This document shows positions 9,211-16,258 of a stretch of DNA of 64,000 nt, in pieces. Where the stretch lies: positions 1,302,001 to 1,366,000 of the forward strand of contig NZ_AP012547.1 in NCBI RefSeq assembly GCF_000828635.1, given 5' to 3'. Under the pieces are notes generated by a model. The model did not search any database, was not told where the DNA came from, and worked only from the letters and a program-made list of their open reading frames with translations. The DNA is from Sulfuritalea hydrogenivorans sk43H. GTDB lineage: Bacteria; Pseudomonadota; Gammaproteobacteria; Burkholderiales; Rhodocyclaceae. Numbering within the stretch: position 1 is the stretch's first letter; every line of letters begins with the position of its first letter. A program made the translations under genes and the position numbers.

Positions 9211-9944
9211 CGCCACAGCGGTGGCGGATTGCCGGCGCAATGCGTTTCCTTTTCGCGTCGATTTCCTTCTGCCTCATGGCGCTCGGCCAGGGGGCTGCCT
9301 GCGCCGAATCGATACGCGACCAGGAAATCGCCGAATGCCGCAGCGGCGAAATCGCCGTCTGGAACGATGGCGTCGACCGCCCCGCGATCCATTCGTCGCT
9401 GCGCATCGCCTATCGCCATGACGACGCGCCGCCGTGGTTCGATCGCAGCGAAGTCGAAGCCCTGGTTTCGCGCGCGGCCAACGCCTGGGCGGGATGCGGC
9501 GTTCCCGTCGTCATCGTTCCCGATGCGCAGGCCGATCCGCGCCTCCCGGGCACGGTGCGGGTCCAGTGGAGCGAGGCGGGCAGCCGCGGAAATTTCGGGC
9601 TGAGCAATCTTTCGGCGCGCACGCTGTCGCTTGGCCCCGGGGCGTTCGCGCTGCTGCGTTCGCGCAATCCGTCCTACAACGCGATGCAGACGCTGCAGAT
9701 GGTGCTGTCGCACGAGCTGGGGCATTTCTTCGGCCTGATGGCGCATTCGCGCCGCTGCATCGACGTGCTTTCCTACTACCACGACGGCAAGGGCGCCCGG
9801 TGCTTTACCCGCGATCCGGCGGGCATCGGCGCCTTCGTCGAATACCGCCACACCCTGCCGACCGCCTGCGACATCGAGCGCTGCCGCGCGGTGAATGGGC
9901 TTCCGCCGCTGCAAAAAAGCACGGCCCCCGCCGGCAGGCGCTGA
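9192..9944 (+). CDS. Secreted metzincin-type zinc metalloprotease-like protein
   Basis: The product carries HELGHFFGLMAH, a complete metzincin zinc motif (HExxHxxGxxH), about two thirds along. Six or more cysteines follow (RRCIDVL, ARCFTRD, TACDIERCRA), consistent with an extracytoplasmic fold. The start is uncertain. ATG 9192 has GAGG 10 nt upstream. ATG 9240 gives a cleaner Sec signal peptide (MRFLFASISFCLMALGQGAACA) but a weak ribosome-binding site. The region before the motif resembles a matrixin-like fold rather than a thermolysin. Substrate unknown. It is coupled to the small lipoprotein gene upstream. Confidence 0.65.
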   Translation: MLSAPITPQRWRIAGAMRFLFASISFCLMALGQGAACAESIRDQEIAECRSGEIAVWNDGVDRPAIHSSLRIAYRHDDAPPWFDRSEVEALVSRAANAWAGCGVPVVIVPDAQADPRLPGTVRVQWSEAGSRGNFGLSNLSARTLSLGPGAFALLRSRNPSYNAMQTLQMVLSHELGHFFGLMAHSRRCIDVLSYYHDGKGARCFTRDPAGIGAFVEYRHTLPTACDIERCRAVNGLPPLQKSTAPAGRR

Positions 9945-10000
9945 GGGCGGTACCGCCCAATGCCGCGCGGCGATCCGGCGCGCGCGCCGCCTGCGGCAAT

Positions 10001-10067
10001 TCGCCGTTACCTGCCCGCAAAGCGAAATTCCAGGTACGCAAAGCGCGCCGGCGCCGACTCTCGGGAG
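10001..10067 (+). repeat. Dispersed repeat, long form, copy B
   Basis: A long-form copy: it starts TCGCCGTTACCTGC, passes through GCGAAATTCCAGGTACGCAAAG and ends GGCGCCGACTCTCGGGAG. It is closely similar over about 65 nt to the copy at 12259–12323. Compared with the short form, an extra block of about 36–40 nt separates the GCCGT start from the GCGCCGACT end. It lies between two convergent genes. Confidence 0.65.
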
Positions 10068-10092
10068 TTGGACTCGCGCCCGGCCTCCGCGG

Positions 10093-10986
10093 TCATTCCT
10101 CCCGCATCAGGGCCGCGCGCACTCGCGGCCACAGCAGGTTGAGCGCCAGGCCCGCCATCACCAGCGCGGCGGCCGCCAGCTTCCACGGCGGCAGCGATTC
10201 GCCCAGCCACAGCGCCGCGCCACCCATGCCGAACACCGGCACCAGCAAGGCCATCGGCGTGATCGTCGCTGCCGGGTGCCGCGCCAGCAGCCAGCCCCAG
10301 GCCGCGTAGCCGAACAGCGAATTCCCCCAGGACTGGTAGGCCACCGCGGCCCAGGTTGATGCGTCGGCCGCCCGCAGCGCGGCCGCGATCGCCTCCCAGC
10401 CCTCGAATAACAGCGACAGCGCAATCAGCGGCGGCACGGCGAAGGCGCTGGACCAGACCACGTAGGCGAGGATGTTGGCCGGCGCGCCCTGTTTTGCCGC
10501 GATGTTGCCGCCGGCCCAGGAAAGCGCCGCCAGCAGCACCAGCAGCAGCCCGAGCGGTGTCGTGCTGCCGTCGGTATGCAGGATGATGACCGCGATTCCC
10601 GCCGCCGCGAGCAGCAGCGCGAACCACTGGAAGCCGCGCACCCGTTCGCCGGCGAGGCGCATCGAGAGGCCGATGGTGAAGAACACCTGGATCTGGATCA
10701 CCAGCGAGGCGAGGCCCGGCGAGACATGGCCGTTGATGGCGACATAGAGCACGCCGAACTGGCCGACCCCGATCAGCAAGCCATAGAGCGCGAGGTTGCC
10801 CAGCGGCACCGCCGGGCGCGCCAGGAAGAACAGGGCGGGGAAAAGCACGAGGCCGAAACGCAAGGCCGCGAACAGCAGCGGCGGCAGGTGCCCGAGGGCG
10901 AGTTTGATGACCACGAAATTGCTGCCCCAGACGGCGACCACGGCGAGCGCGAGCAGGAAGTGGCGCAGGGGAAGGGCGGCGGGCAT
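10093..10986 (-). CDS. eamA: DMT-superfamily transporter, EamA-like
   Basis: A 297-residue protein with ten hydrophobic segments in two EamA repeats (residues about 5–140 and 150–290). Its sequence parallels E. coli EamA (YdeD), an exporter of O-acetylserine/cysteine pathway metabolites: AVVAVWGSNFVVIKLAL, LASLVIQIQVFFTIGL, SWAGGNIAAKQ and LLVPVFGMGGAALWLGE. The start is placed at 10986 (MPAALPLRHFLLAL), because the longer frame adds 31 non-membrane residues not seen in the family. The substrate is inferred from similarity only. It converges on the metzincin-like gene. Confidence 0.78.
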   Translation of the reverse strand: MPAALPLRHFLLALAVVAVWGSNFVVIKLALGHLPPLLFAALRFGLVLFPALFFLARPAVPLGNLALYGLLIGVGQFGVLYVAINGHVSPGLASLVIQIQVFFTIGLSMRLAGERVRGFQWFALLLAAAGIAVIILHTDGSTTPLGLLLVLLAALSWAGGNIAAKQGAPANILAYVVWSSAFAVPPLIALSLLFEGWEAIAAALRAADASTWAAVAYQSWGNSLFGYAAWGWLLARHPAATITPMALLVPVFGMGGAALWLGESLPPWKLAAAALVMAGLALNLLWPRVRAALMREE

Positions 10987-11133
10987 GCGGGGATTGTCGC
11001 ACGGGGGAATCCAGGTCGAGCGTCGCGGTGTTGAATCCAGCGGCCACCTGCATGCAAGGTCGGCATATCCATTCCCCATGCAATTCCGGTAGATTGCCGC
11101 CTTGGCCGGGAGTAATGCGATGCGGGGATCGAT

Positions 11134-12159
11134 GTGTCGGTAACGAATGTCATCTGGAGCGTGCTGGCCTTGGGTGCCCTGCTGGTGGTTGGCTTGGCCC
11201 TGCGCGCCGAGCGCCGCCGCTTTGCCGCCCGCGGCAAAGCCGGGGCCTGGCTGGGGGTGCGGCTGGCCAGCCTGCCCATCGGCCTGCTCGCCGCCGCGGC
11301 GGTGTGGCTACCCGCGCGCGCCGTCAGCGGCCCGGAAGCGCTGGCGGCGTTCTACCTGCTGATGTTCTCGCTGGGACCGGTCGTTTATTTCGGCCTGCAC
11401 TGGCTCGCCGGCCGCATCGCGAAGCCCGCCCTGAGCGCCGGCGAATCGGCGTCGATAGGGGGCAGCGGCCTGCTGGTGGTGATTCTCCCCGCGCTCCTGG
11501 CCAGCATGGCATCGCCATGGGTGTATCAACTGGGGCAGGGCGCGCAGCAGGCGCAGCGCGGCCTGGCGGCGGAATCGCCGCTCGCCCATCGCATCCAGGA
11601 GCGCGGGCGCTTTCTGTTGCCCGACATCGGCGAGGTGCTTGCCGAACAGTGGCAGGCGCCGCCCGGCGTCAAGGTCGAGCGCATCGAATGGGAACTGGGC
11701 GGCCAGTATCTGCAAACCGGCGACAGCACCGGCAGCATCCTGTGCCGCGACGGCGAGGATTTTCATGTCTTCCGCCTCGCCGCCGCCCCCGCCCCGCGCT
11801 GGCGCATGTATTGGCGGGATGCGGCAGCTAGCTTGCACCGTTCCGACTGGACATCGGCGCCAGCGGAGGCGACGACACAAGCCGCGTCCCTGGCCCCGCT
11901 CTGGACGCAGGACGGCTTTGCGTTTCCGGTCCGCATCCCGCGCAATTTCGTGACTATCGAACGGCGCTGGGCCACGGGCAAGGTGTTGCAGTCCAACGCA
12001 CTGGATGGCCAGGCGCTCCCCGCTCCGACCGATACCTGCCTGTCGTCGCCCTATCGCAACCGCGATGCCGAATCGGTACTGTCGAAGGTGGACATCAGGA
12101 TGTGGCTGCCCGATGCCAAGCGCATCGGGCTTGCCAGCTTCAGCCGGCCGGCGGAGTGA
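11134..12159 (+). CDS. Hypothetical membrane protein (341 aa)
   Basis: Starts at GTG 11134. The N-terminal 130 residues contain four hydrophobic segments (IWSVLALGALLVVGLAL, VRLASLPIGLLAAAAVWLP, ALAAFYLLMFSLGPVVYFG, SGLLVVILPALLASMASP). The C-terminal 200 residues form a soluble domain, probably periplasmic, with few features beyond a Trp/Arg-rich stretch (RWRMYWRDAAASLHRSDW). No known family recognised. It is divergent from eamA and followed by a long-form dispersed repeat. Confidence 0.6.
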   Translation: MSVTNVIWSVLALGALLVVGLALRAERRRFAARGKAGAWLGVRLASLPIGLLAAAAVWLPARAVSGPEALAAFYLLMFSLGPVVYFGLHWLAGRIAKPALSAGESASIGGSGLLVVILPALLASMASPWVYQLGQGAQQAQRGLAAESPLAHRIQERGRFLLPDIGEVLAEQWQAPPGVKVERIEWELGGQYLQTGDSTGSILCRDGEDFHVFRLAAAPAPRWRMYWRDAAASLHRSDWTSAPAEATTQAASLAPLWTQDGFAFPVRIPRNFVTIERRWATGKVLQSNALDGQALPAPTDTCLSSPYRNRDAESVLSKVDIRMWLPDAKRIGLASFSRPAE

Positions 12160-12258
12160 ACGCGTGTGGCCGGGGTGCCGTCCCGCCGGCCGTCACCGGC
12201 AGGCCCGTGGCTCCGTCAGATTTTTGATTCCTCCGCCCCGGGCCTGCCAGCGCCGGCC

Positions 12259-12323
12259 TTCGCCGTTACCTGCACGCGAAGCGGAATTCCACGTACGCAA
12301 AGCAAGCCAGCGCCGACTTTCAA
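12259..12323 (+). repeat. Dispersed repeat, long form, copy C
   Basis: Starts TTCGCCGTTACCTGC, contains GCGGAATTCCACGTACGC and ends CCAGCGCCGACTTTC. It is the sister of the long copy at 10001–10067. It lies 100 nt after the hypothetical membrane gene and 87 nt before the Phd antitoxin, marking the left edge of the toxin–antitoxin patch. Confidence 0.68.
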
Positions 12324-12410
12324 TATCCAGTCGCCAGTCGTCGCAGACGATTTGCACTCCGGCTCGGGTCGGAATAGCCTGGCCAGAAGGCCGGTCATCG
12401 GAGATACACC

Positions 12411-12665
12411 ATGAATACTTGGCGCGTGCAAGACGCCGAAGCCCGTTTCCACGAACTGCTGGATGCCTGTGTCAGCGAAGGTCCGCAGGTCGTCACGCGG
12501 CGCGGCGTGGAAACGGCCGTGCTGGTTCCCATCGCGGACTGGAAACGGCTGCGCGGTTCGGCGCGCCCGTCGCTGAAGGAACTGCTGCTGTCCGCCTCTG
12601 CCCGGTCGAACTTGGCGCTGCCGGCTTGCGGTAGGGCGAAACGCCGCTCCCCGCCCGCGCTTTGA
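12411..12665 (+). CDS. Phd/YefM-family antitoxin, apparently orphan
   Basis: An 84-residue protein with the Phd/YefM N-terminal fold: MNTWRVQDAEARFHELLDAC, then GPQVVTRRGVETAVLVPIADWKRL. Such proteins bind their own operator and neutralise a toxin through the C-terminal tail (here from about residue 50). GGAG lies before the ATG. No toxin gene follows: the stop is followed after 13 nt by a dispersed repeat and then by an unrelated HigB/HigA-like pair. Either the toxin was lost or this is a solitary antitoxin that cross-talks. Confidence 0.8.
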   Translation: MNTWRVQDAEARFHELLDACVSEGPQVVTRRGVETAVLVPIADWKRLRGSARPSLKELLLSASARSNLALPACGRAKRRSPPAL

Positions 12666-12678
12666 CGCTGGCTTGATT

Positions 12679-12701
12679 GCCGTGTCGCCTGCGCCGACTT
12701 T
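12679..12701 (+). repeat. Dispersed short repeat, copy D
   Basis: Begins GCCGTGTCGCC and ends TGCGCCGACTTT, 14 nt after the orphan antitoxin stop. Same orientation as copies C, E and F, which punctuate this toxin–antitoxin patch. Confidence 0.7.
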
Positions 12702-12768
12702 CAAGACGCTGCCCGCGTGGCGCGGACCAGGGGTCGACACAACTAATCCAATGGATTAGTATCGACCG

Positions 12769-13110
12769 ATGCGGGTCACCGTTGCCGAACTGCCGGAATA
12801 CATTCGTTGCGCCGAGCGCTTGCTTTCCGAAGTCGAACGCAAGGACGTAATCGACTATCTTTCGGCGCAGCCGAGAGCAGGCGACCTGATGCAAGGCACC
12901 GGCGGTGTGCGCAAGCTGCGCTGGGTGCGCGGCGGCAAGGGCAAGAGCGGTGGGGTGCGGGTGATCTACTATTTTCACAGCGACCGCATCCCGCTCTATT
13001 TGCTGACGATGTTCGGCAAAGGCGAAAAGGACAATCTGAGCAAGGCGGAACGCAACGAGCTGGCCGAACTGGTCGGTCTGCTCAAGCAACTGGCGGGAGA
13101 CGAGATATGA
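12769..13110 (+). CDS. RelE/HigB-type toxin
   Basis: A 113-residue RelE-superfamily protein, presumably a ribosome-dependent mRNA endonuclease toxin. The visible pattern is a helical N-terminus (EYIRCAERLLSEVERKDVIDYLS), the strand core GVRKLRWVRGGKGKSGGVRVIYYF and the C-terminal DRIPLYLLTMFGKGEKDNLS. Together these match the HigB-like RelE subgroup, in which the toxin gene precedes an XRE antitoxin. It overlaps the antitoxin gene by ATGA, so the pair is translationally coupled. Confidence 0.85.
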   Translation: MRVTVAELPEYIRCAERLLSEVERKDVIDYLSAQPRAGDLMQGTGGVRKLRWVRGGKGKSGGVRVIYYFHSDRIPLYLLTMFGKGEKDNLSKAERNELAELVGLLKQLAGDEI

Positions 13111-13397
13111 GCAAGGCATTCGCAAGCATCAAGCAGGGGTTGCAGGAAGCCATCGCGCATCAGCAGGGCGGGCAAGCGGGCGTCAAGCTCCACGTGCCGC
13201 CGCAGGTCGACGTAAAGGAAGTGCGTCGCCGCACGGGCCTGACCCAGGCGGAATTCGCCGCCCGGTTCGCGATCAGTCTGGGCACGCTGCGCCATTGGGA
13301 ACGCGGCGATCGTACGCCGCGAGGCACCGCATTGGTGCTGCTCAACATCATCGCGAAAGAACCGAAGACCGTCCTGCGTGCGCTGGAAGCGGCCTGA
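13107..13397 (+). CDS. HigA-type XRE antitoxin
   Basis: A 96-residue protein starting at ATG 13107 (overlapping the toxin stop). It has a helix-turn-helix near residues 47–72 (RTGLTQAEFAARFAISLGTL, followed by RHWERGDRTP). It should bind the operator of the pair and neutralise the RelE/HigB-like toxin. The N-terminus (MSKAFASIKQGLQEAIAHQ) and the motif KLHVPPQVDVKEVRR are typical of these short antitoxins. A dispersed repeat begins two nt after its stop. Confidence 0.85.
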   Translation: MSKAFASIKQGLQEAIAHQQGGQAGVKLHVPPQVDVKEVRRRTGLTQAEFAARFAISLGTLRHWERGDRTPRGTALVLLNIIAKEPKTVLRALEAA

Positions 13398-13399
13398 CT

Positions 13400-13422
13400 G
13401 CCGTGTCGCCGGCGCCGACTTT
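13400..13422 (+). repeat. Dispersed short repeat, copy E
   Basis: Begins GCCGTGTCGCC and ends GGCGCCGACTTT. It starts two nt after the HigA-type antitoxin stop and lies next to the transposase remnant. Confidence 0.7.
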
Positions 13423-13463
13423 AGCGGGAAAGGTGGGCGGCTATGCAAATTAAATGTGATGCT

Positions 13464-13491
13464 GACCCCAATTGCTCGACCCCAATTGCTC
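13464..13491. repeat. Tandem duplication of a 14-mer
   Basis: GACCCCAATTGCTC is present twice, head to tail, at the edge of the IS1182-type remnant. It may be a slipped duplication or a trace of element insertion or excision. Confidence 0.6.
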
Positions 13492-13492
13492 C

Positions 13493-13624
13493 TTCGATAG
13501 CGGAGAAGCGCCAGATCAGACGCTCCCCGGCCGGACACTGGAATTCATTGGTGGCGGCATCGTAAATGAAGTCTGCCTTGTCGAATCGTCCGTCCGCTTT
13601 GGCAGACGAGGTCATGGACTTTGG
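13493..13624 (-). pseudogene. IS1182-family transposase fragment
   Basis: About 44 codons on the minus strand resemble the middle of IS1182-type transposases: SAKADGRFDKADFIYDA followed by NEFQCPAGERLIWRF, the zone before the C-terminal cysteine cluster. The frame runs on in both directions but loses resemblance, and no complete transposase or terminal inverted repeats are seen. This is a decayed scrap of an insertion sequence. The rest of the 13398–13753 gap holds repeat copy E, the 14-mer duplication and nothing else I recognise. Confidence 0.65.
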
Positions 13625-13753
13625 AACAATCGCTGTAATCCAAAACACGGGGTACATGAATCCAAGAACATTTGGCGCGGAACAGTACTCCCTTCACATG
13701 CTATTGGCAATTTTCAGGTAGTCCTGTCTAGGACGGCCATTTGCACCTAGCCC

Positions 13754-14656
13754 CTATCCCTGATTTGCCACCCCGCTGACCACATGCCCCGTCGGCACCA
13801 GCCGTGACGCCGGCTCGCAGTGTCGGGTCTGATCGTCGAAGAAGAAGTCGGGTTCGAATTCAGTGAGGAAGCGTGACTTCTCCAGGCCGCCGAGGAACAT
13901 GGCTTCGTCGACTTCGACCTTCCATTCCATCAGGGTGCGGATCGCGCGTTCGTGGGCGGGGGCGCTGCGCGCGGTGACCAGCGCGGTGCGGATTTTCATC
14001 GGGCAGCCGGCGCTGTCGGCGCGCAGGCGGTGCAGGGCTTCGAGCAGGGGCAGGAATGGCCCCGGTGGCAACGGGTGCAGTGCGCGGCGTTCTTCGTGGT
14101 CCTGGAAGGCGGCGAGGCCCTGTTCCTGGAACACGCGCTCGGCCTCGTCGGAGAACAGCACGGCGTCGCCGTCGAAGGCGATGCGTACTTCCAGCGGGTG
14201 CTTCTCGGCTTCGGTCAGCGATGCCGCATACACGCGCGCGGCGGGGAAGCCGGCGTTGAGCGCTTCGCGCACGTCGGCCTCGTTGGCGGAAAGGAACAGG
14301 TTGGCGCCCAGCGGCTTGAGGTAGTGGAAGGGCGGCCGGCCGCGCGTGAACACGCCGCGTTCGAGTTCAAGGCCGGCGGCGCTGGCGGACTTGAAGATGC
14401 GCAGGCCCGAGACCGGGTCGTTGCGCGAGAGGATCACCACGGCGACGCGCTGGCGTTCCGGCGTGTTGAAGGCCAGCAGCTTCTGCACCAGCGGGAAGGC
14501 GACGCCGGGCCGCGCCGGCTGGTCCATGCGTTCCAGCTGCAAAGCCATGTAGGCGGAATCGTCCTGGTCCTCGAAGACCTGGTTTTCTTCCTCGAAATCG
14601 AACAGCGCGCGCGACGAGAGCGCGACGACGAGCTGGCCTTCGAGGCTGGCGGGCAT
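13754..14656 (-). CDS. Cytosolic 5'-nucleotidase (NT5C1-like)
   Basis: A 300-residue protein of the 5'-nucleotidase family related to eukaryotic cytosolic IA/IB enzymes, which hydrolyse nucleoside monophosphates. Visible features are an early LVVALSSRALFDFEEEN (in place of the usual DxD start), VAVVILSRNDPVSGLRIFKS, the substrate segment YLKPLGANLFLSANEADV, RIAFDGDAVLFSDEAE (HAD-like acidic motif) and KIRTALVTARSAPAHERAIRTL. The length is usual for bacterial members. Nothing in the neighbourhood indicates a pathway. Confidence 0.8.
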   Translation of the reverse strand: MPASLEGQLVVALSSRALFDFEEENQVFEDQDDSAYMALQLERMDQPARPGVAFPLVQKLLAFNTPERQRVAVVILSRNDPVSGLRIFKSASAAGLELERGVFTRGRPPFHYLKPLGANLFLSANEADVREALNAGFPAARVYAASLTEAEKHPLEVRIAFDGDAVLFSDEAERVFQEQGLAAFQDHEERRALHPLPPGPFLPLLEALHRLRADSAGCPMKIRTALVTARSAPAHERAIRTLMEWKVEVDEAMFLGGLEKSRFLTEFEPDFFFDDQTRHCEPASRLVPTGHVVSGVANQG

Positions 14657-14700
14657 CGTAATTTACCGCCCGCTCGGGCCCACCTTTGCGCCCCGCGTCT

Positions 14701-14916
14701 TCAGGCCGCTTCGAGATGTGCGAGCGGCATGTGATTGATTGCCAACTGGTGGATATCGGCACGTAGCGAAGCATGCTGCACGTCGATCCCGACCAGGGCG
14801 CCTGCCGCATCGTAATCCAGTACAACCCCATCCGCGACCTCGTCGGAGTCGACCGAAGGCCGCTCGGCCAGATGGATATAGAGCGAATCGGTCGCAGCAT
14901 CGTAGTTGAGTTTCAT
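14701..14916 (-). CDS. DUF2283 family protein (putative antitoxin-like partner)
   Basis: A 71-residue protein: MKLNYDAATDSLYIHLAERP, then SDEVADGVVLDYDAAGALVGIDVQHAS. This is the compact DUF2283 fold, commonly encoded directly after a DUF4258 gene. Here it starts inside the stop codon of a DUF4258 reading frame (ATGA overlap at 14913–14916), but that partner carries an internal stop codon. The pair behaves like a toxin–antitoxin or mobile small-gene cassette in many genomes; the function is not established. Confidence 0.75.
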   Translation of the reverse strand: MKLNYDAATDSLYIHLAERPSVDSDEVADGVVLDYDAAGALVGIDVQHASLRADIHQLAINHMPLAHLEAA

Positions 14917-15140
14917 GGCTTGAATCTCCTGTCGGGGAAAGCATTATGCAGCGTGACGCCATCCGGCAGCGTTACGACGCGCAGATGGCGTCCGAGTTCC
15001 TCAATCCATATTCAATAGCGCACGCGGCCGTCTTCGGACTGGACCTCGCGCCGTACCGGATTCCGTAGCGCCTCGATACACCACTCCAAACGAATGTATG
15101 GCCGCTTTTCCAACACGTCGTTCCGGAAGTAGTCAGTCAT
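14913..15140 (-). pseudogene. DUF4258 family gene interrupted by an in-frame TGA
   Basis: A 76-codon frame from ATG 15140 to TGA 14913 reads MTDYFRNDVLEKRPYIRLEW and continues CIEALRNPVRREVQSEDGRVRY. It then hits TGA (15012–15014, codon 43) and resumes IWIEELGRHLRVVTLPDGVT to the end. The resumed frame matches the family, where a tryptophan normally follows R-Y, so one TGG to TGA change explains the break. The downstream DUF2283 gene overlaps its last codon and appears intact. A toxin-like role for DUF4258 is inferred from its usual neighbours. Confidence 0.75.
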
Positions 15141-15191
15141 CGGCTGCATGCGGTCATGTTGCCGGCCATCTCCTGCCACGTCAAGCCAAAC

Positions 15192-15214
15192 GCCGTGTCA
15201 CCGGCGCCGACTTA
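15192..15214 (+). repeat. Dispersed short repeat, copy F
   Basis: Begins GCCGTGTCACC and ends GGCGCCGACTTA. It lies 15 nt past the stop of the minus-strand WYL regulator and marks the right edge of the toxin–antitoxin patch. Confidence 0.65.
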
Positions 15215-15229
15215 TCCCCGTGTGACAAC

Positions 15230-16258
15230 CTATTCGTTGCTCCCATGGAGACGCTTGGCCTTGCTGCCTGCTTTCGGCGTGGTCGCATACATCTGCGTCA
15301 TCCGCACCGTCTCGTCGGCGACACGTTGCCTCAGGTCGGGTGGGGCCAGCACTTCGACGTCGGCGCCGAACTTGAGGATGTCCATGATCAGCTCGCGATG
15401 GTCGGCGTAGGGAAACTCCAGCAGCCAGGAGCCGTCCGCCTCGTAGTTGCCCTTCTGCTTCGGATGCCAGGTTTCCTGCGCCACCCAGCGCGCGCGCTTG
15501 GGCGTGAAGCGCAACTTCGCGTGCTGCAGCTTGCGTCCGGAGAAGATGCCGTAGCCGGCGCCGAGCGCTTCGTCCAGGCTGCGATGCGAGACTTCGCGTG
15601 CCTTGGTTTCGATGAGCGTGGCCTCGCGGATGGAATCGAGGGCGAAGTTGCGGATGTCGTTGCGCAAGTGGCACCAGGCGTCGAGGTACCAGTTCTCGCG
15701 GTAATACACCAGGCGCTGCGGCGAGACTTCGCGCTCGGTGGTTTCGCCGCTGCCGCGGGCGAAGTAGGTGATGGCGAGGCGCTTCCTGCGCAGGAGCGCG
15801 GCGCCGACTTTCTCGAAATGCGCGAGCTTGAGGTCACGCTTGCCCAGGCCCACGATCAGCACGCGGCGGCGGATTTCCTCGGCGGTGTTCTCGGCGCTGC
15901 CGAGCAGGCTGTTGAGCCGCGCGATCAGCGGCTGGATGTGCGGCGTCAGTATGCCGCCGGGATCGAGGTCGGTCAGCAGGTGCTGCATGGTCAGGAGCGC
16001 ATGCACTTCGCCGGAGTTGAACCAGAGGCCGGGCAGTTCGTACTGCGCGCCGGCCTCGGCGTGCGGCGTGTCGAAGCGGTAGCCGCCAGCGTCCCTGTCC
16101 CAGACGATGGGGGCGTTGAGCCGGTTGCGCATGTACTCGAGGTCGCGCTTCAGCGTGGCGCGCGAGACTTCCAGCGCTGACATGAGGTCAGCAAAAGGCA
16201 CCAGCTTCCGGTCGTGGATCATCTGGTCGATCTTGTAGAAGCGCTCAGTGCGATCCAT
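15230..16258 (-). CDS. WYL-domain transcriptional regulator
   Basis: A 342-residue protein of the YafY/PafC type. It has an N-terminal DeoR-like winged helix (MDRTERFYKIDQMIHDRK, then VSRATLKRDLEYMRNRLNAP), a linker, a WYL ligand-binding domain with RLVYYRENWYLDAWCHLRNDI (residues about 185–205), and a C-terminal WCX domain (RWVAQETWHPKQKG). WYL regulators often sense nucleic acids or nucleotides and act in DNA-damage or defence control. The start overlaps the end of rsgA by 14 nt, suggesting coupled translation. Target genes are not evident. Confidence 0.85.
   Translation of the reverse strand: MDRTERFYKIDQMIHDRKLVPFADLMSALEVSRATLKRDLEYMRNRLNAPIVWDRDAGGYRFDTPHAEAGAQYELPGLWFNSGEVHALLTMQHLLTDLDPGGILTPHIQPLIARLNSLLGSAENTAEEIRRRVLIVGLGKRDLKLAHFEKVGAALLRRKRLAITYFARGSGETTEREVSPQRLVYYRENWYLDAWCHLRNDIRNFALDSIREATLIETKAREVSHRSLDEALGAGYGIFSGRKLQHAKLRFTPKRARWVAQETWHPKQKGNYEADGSWLLEFPYADHRELIMDILKFGADVEVLAPPDLRQRVADETVRMTQMYATTPKAGSKAKRLHGSNE

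Noticed and set aside
15805-15822. Partial match to the dispersed repeat inside the WYL regulator gene
   Set aside because: Only about a dozen bases (GGCGCCGACTTT) match, and the protein (EKVGAALLRRK) looks natural for the family.
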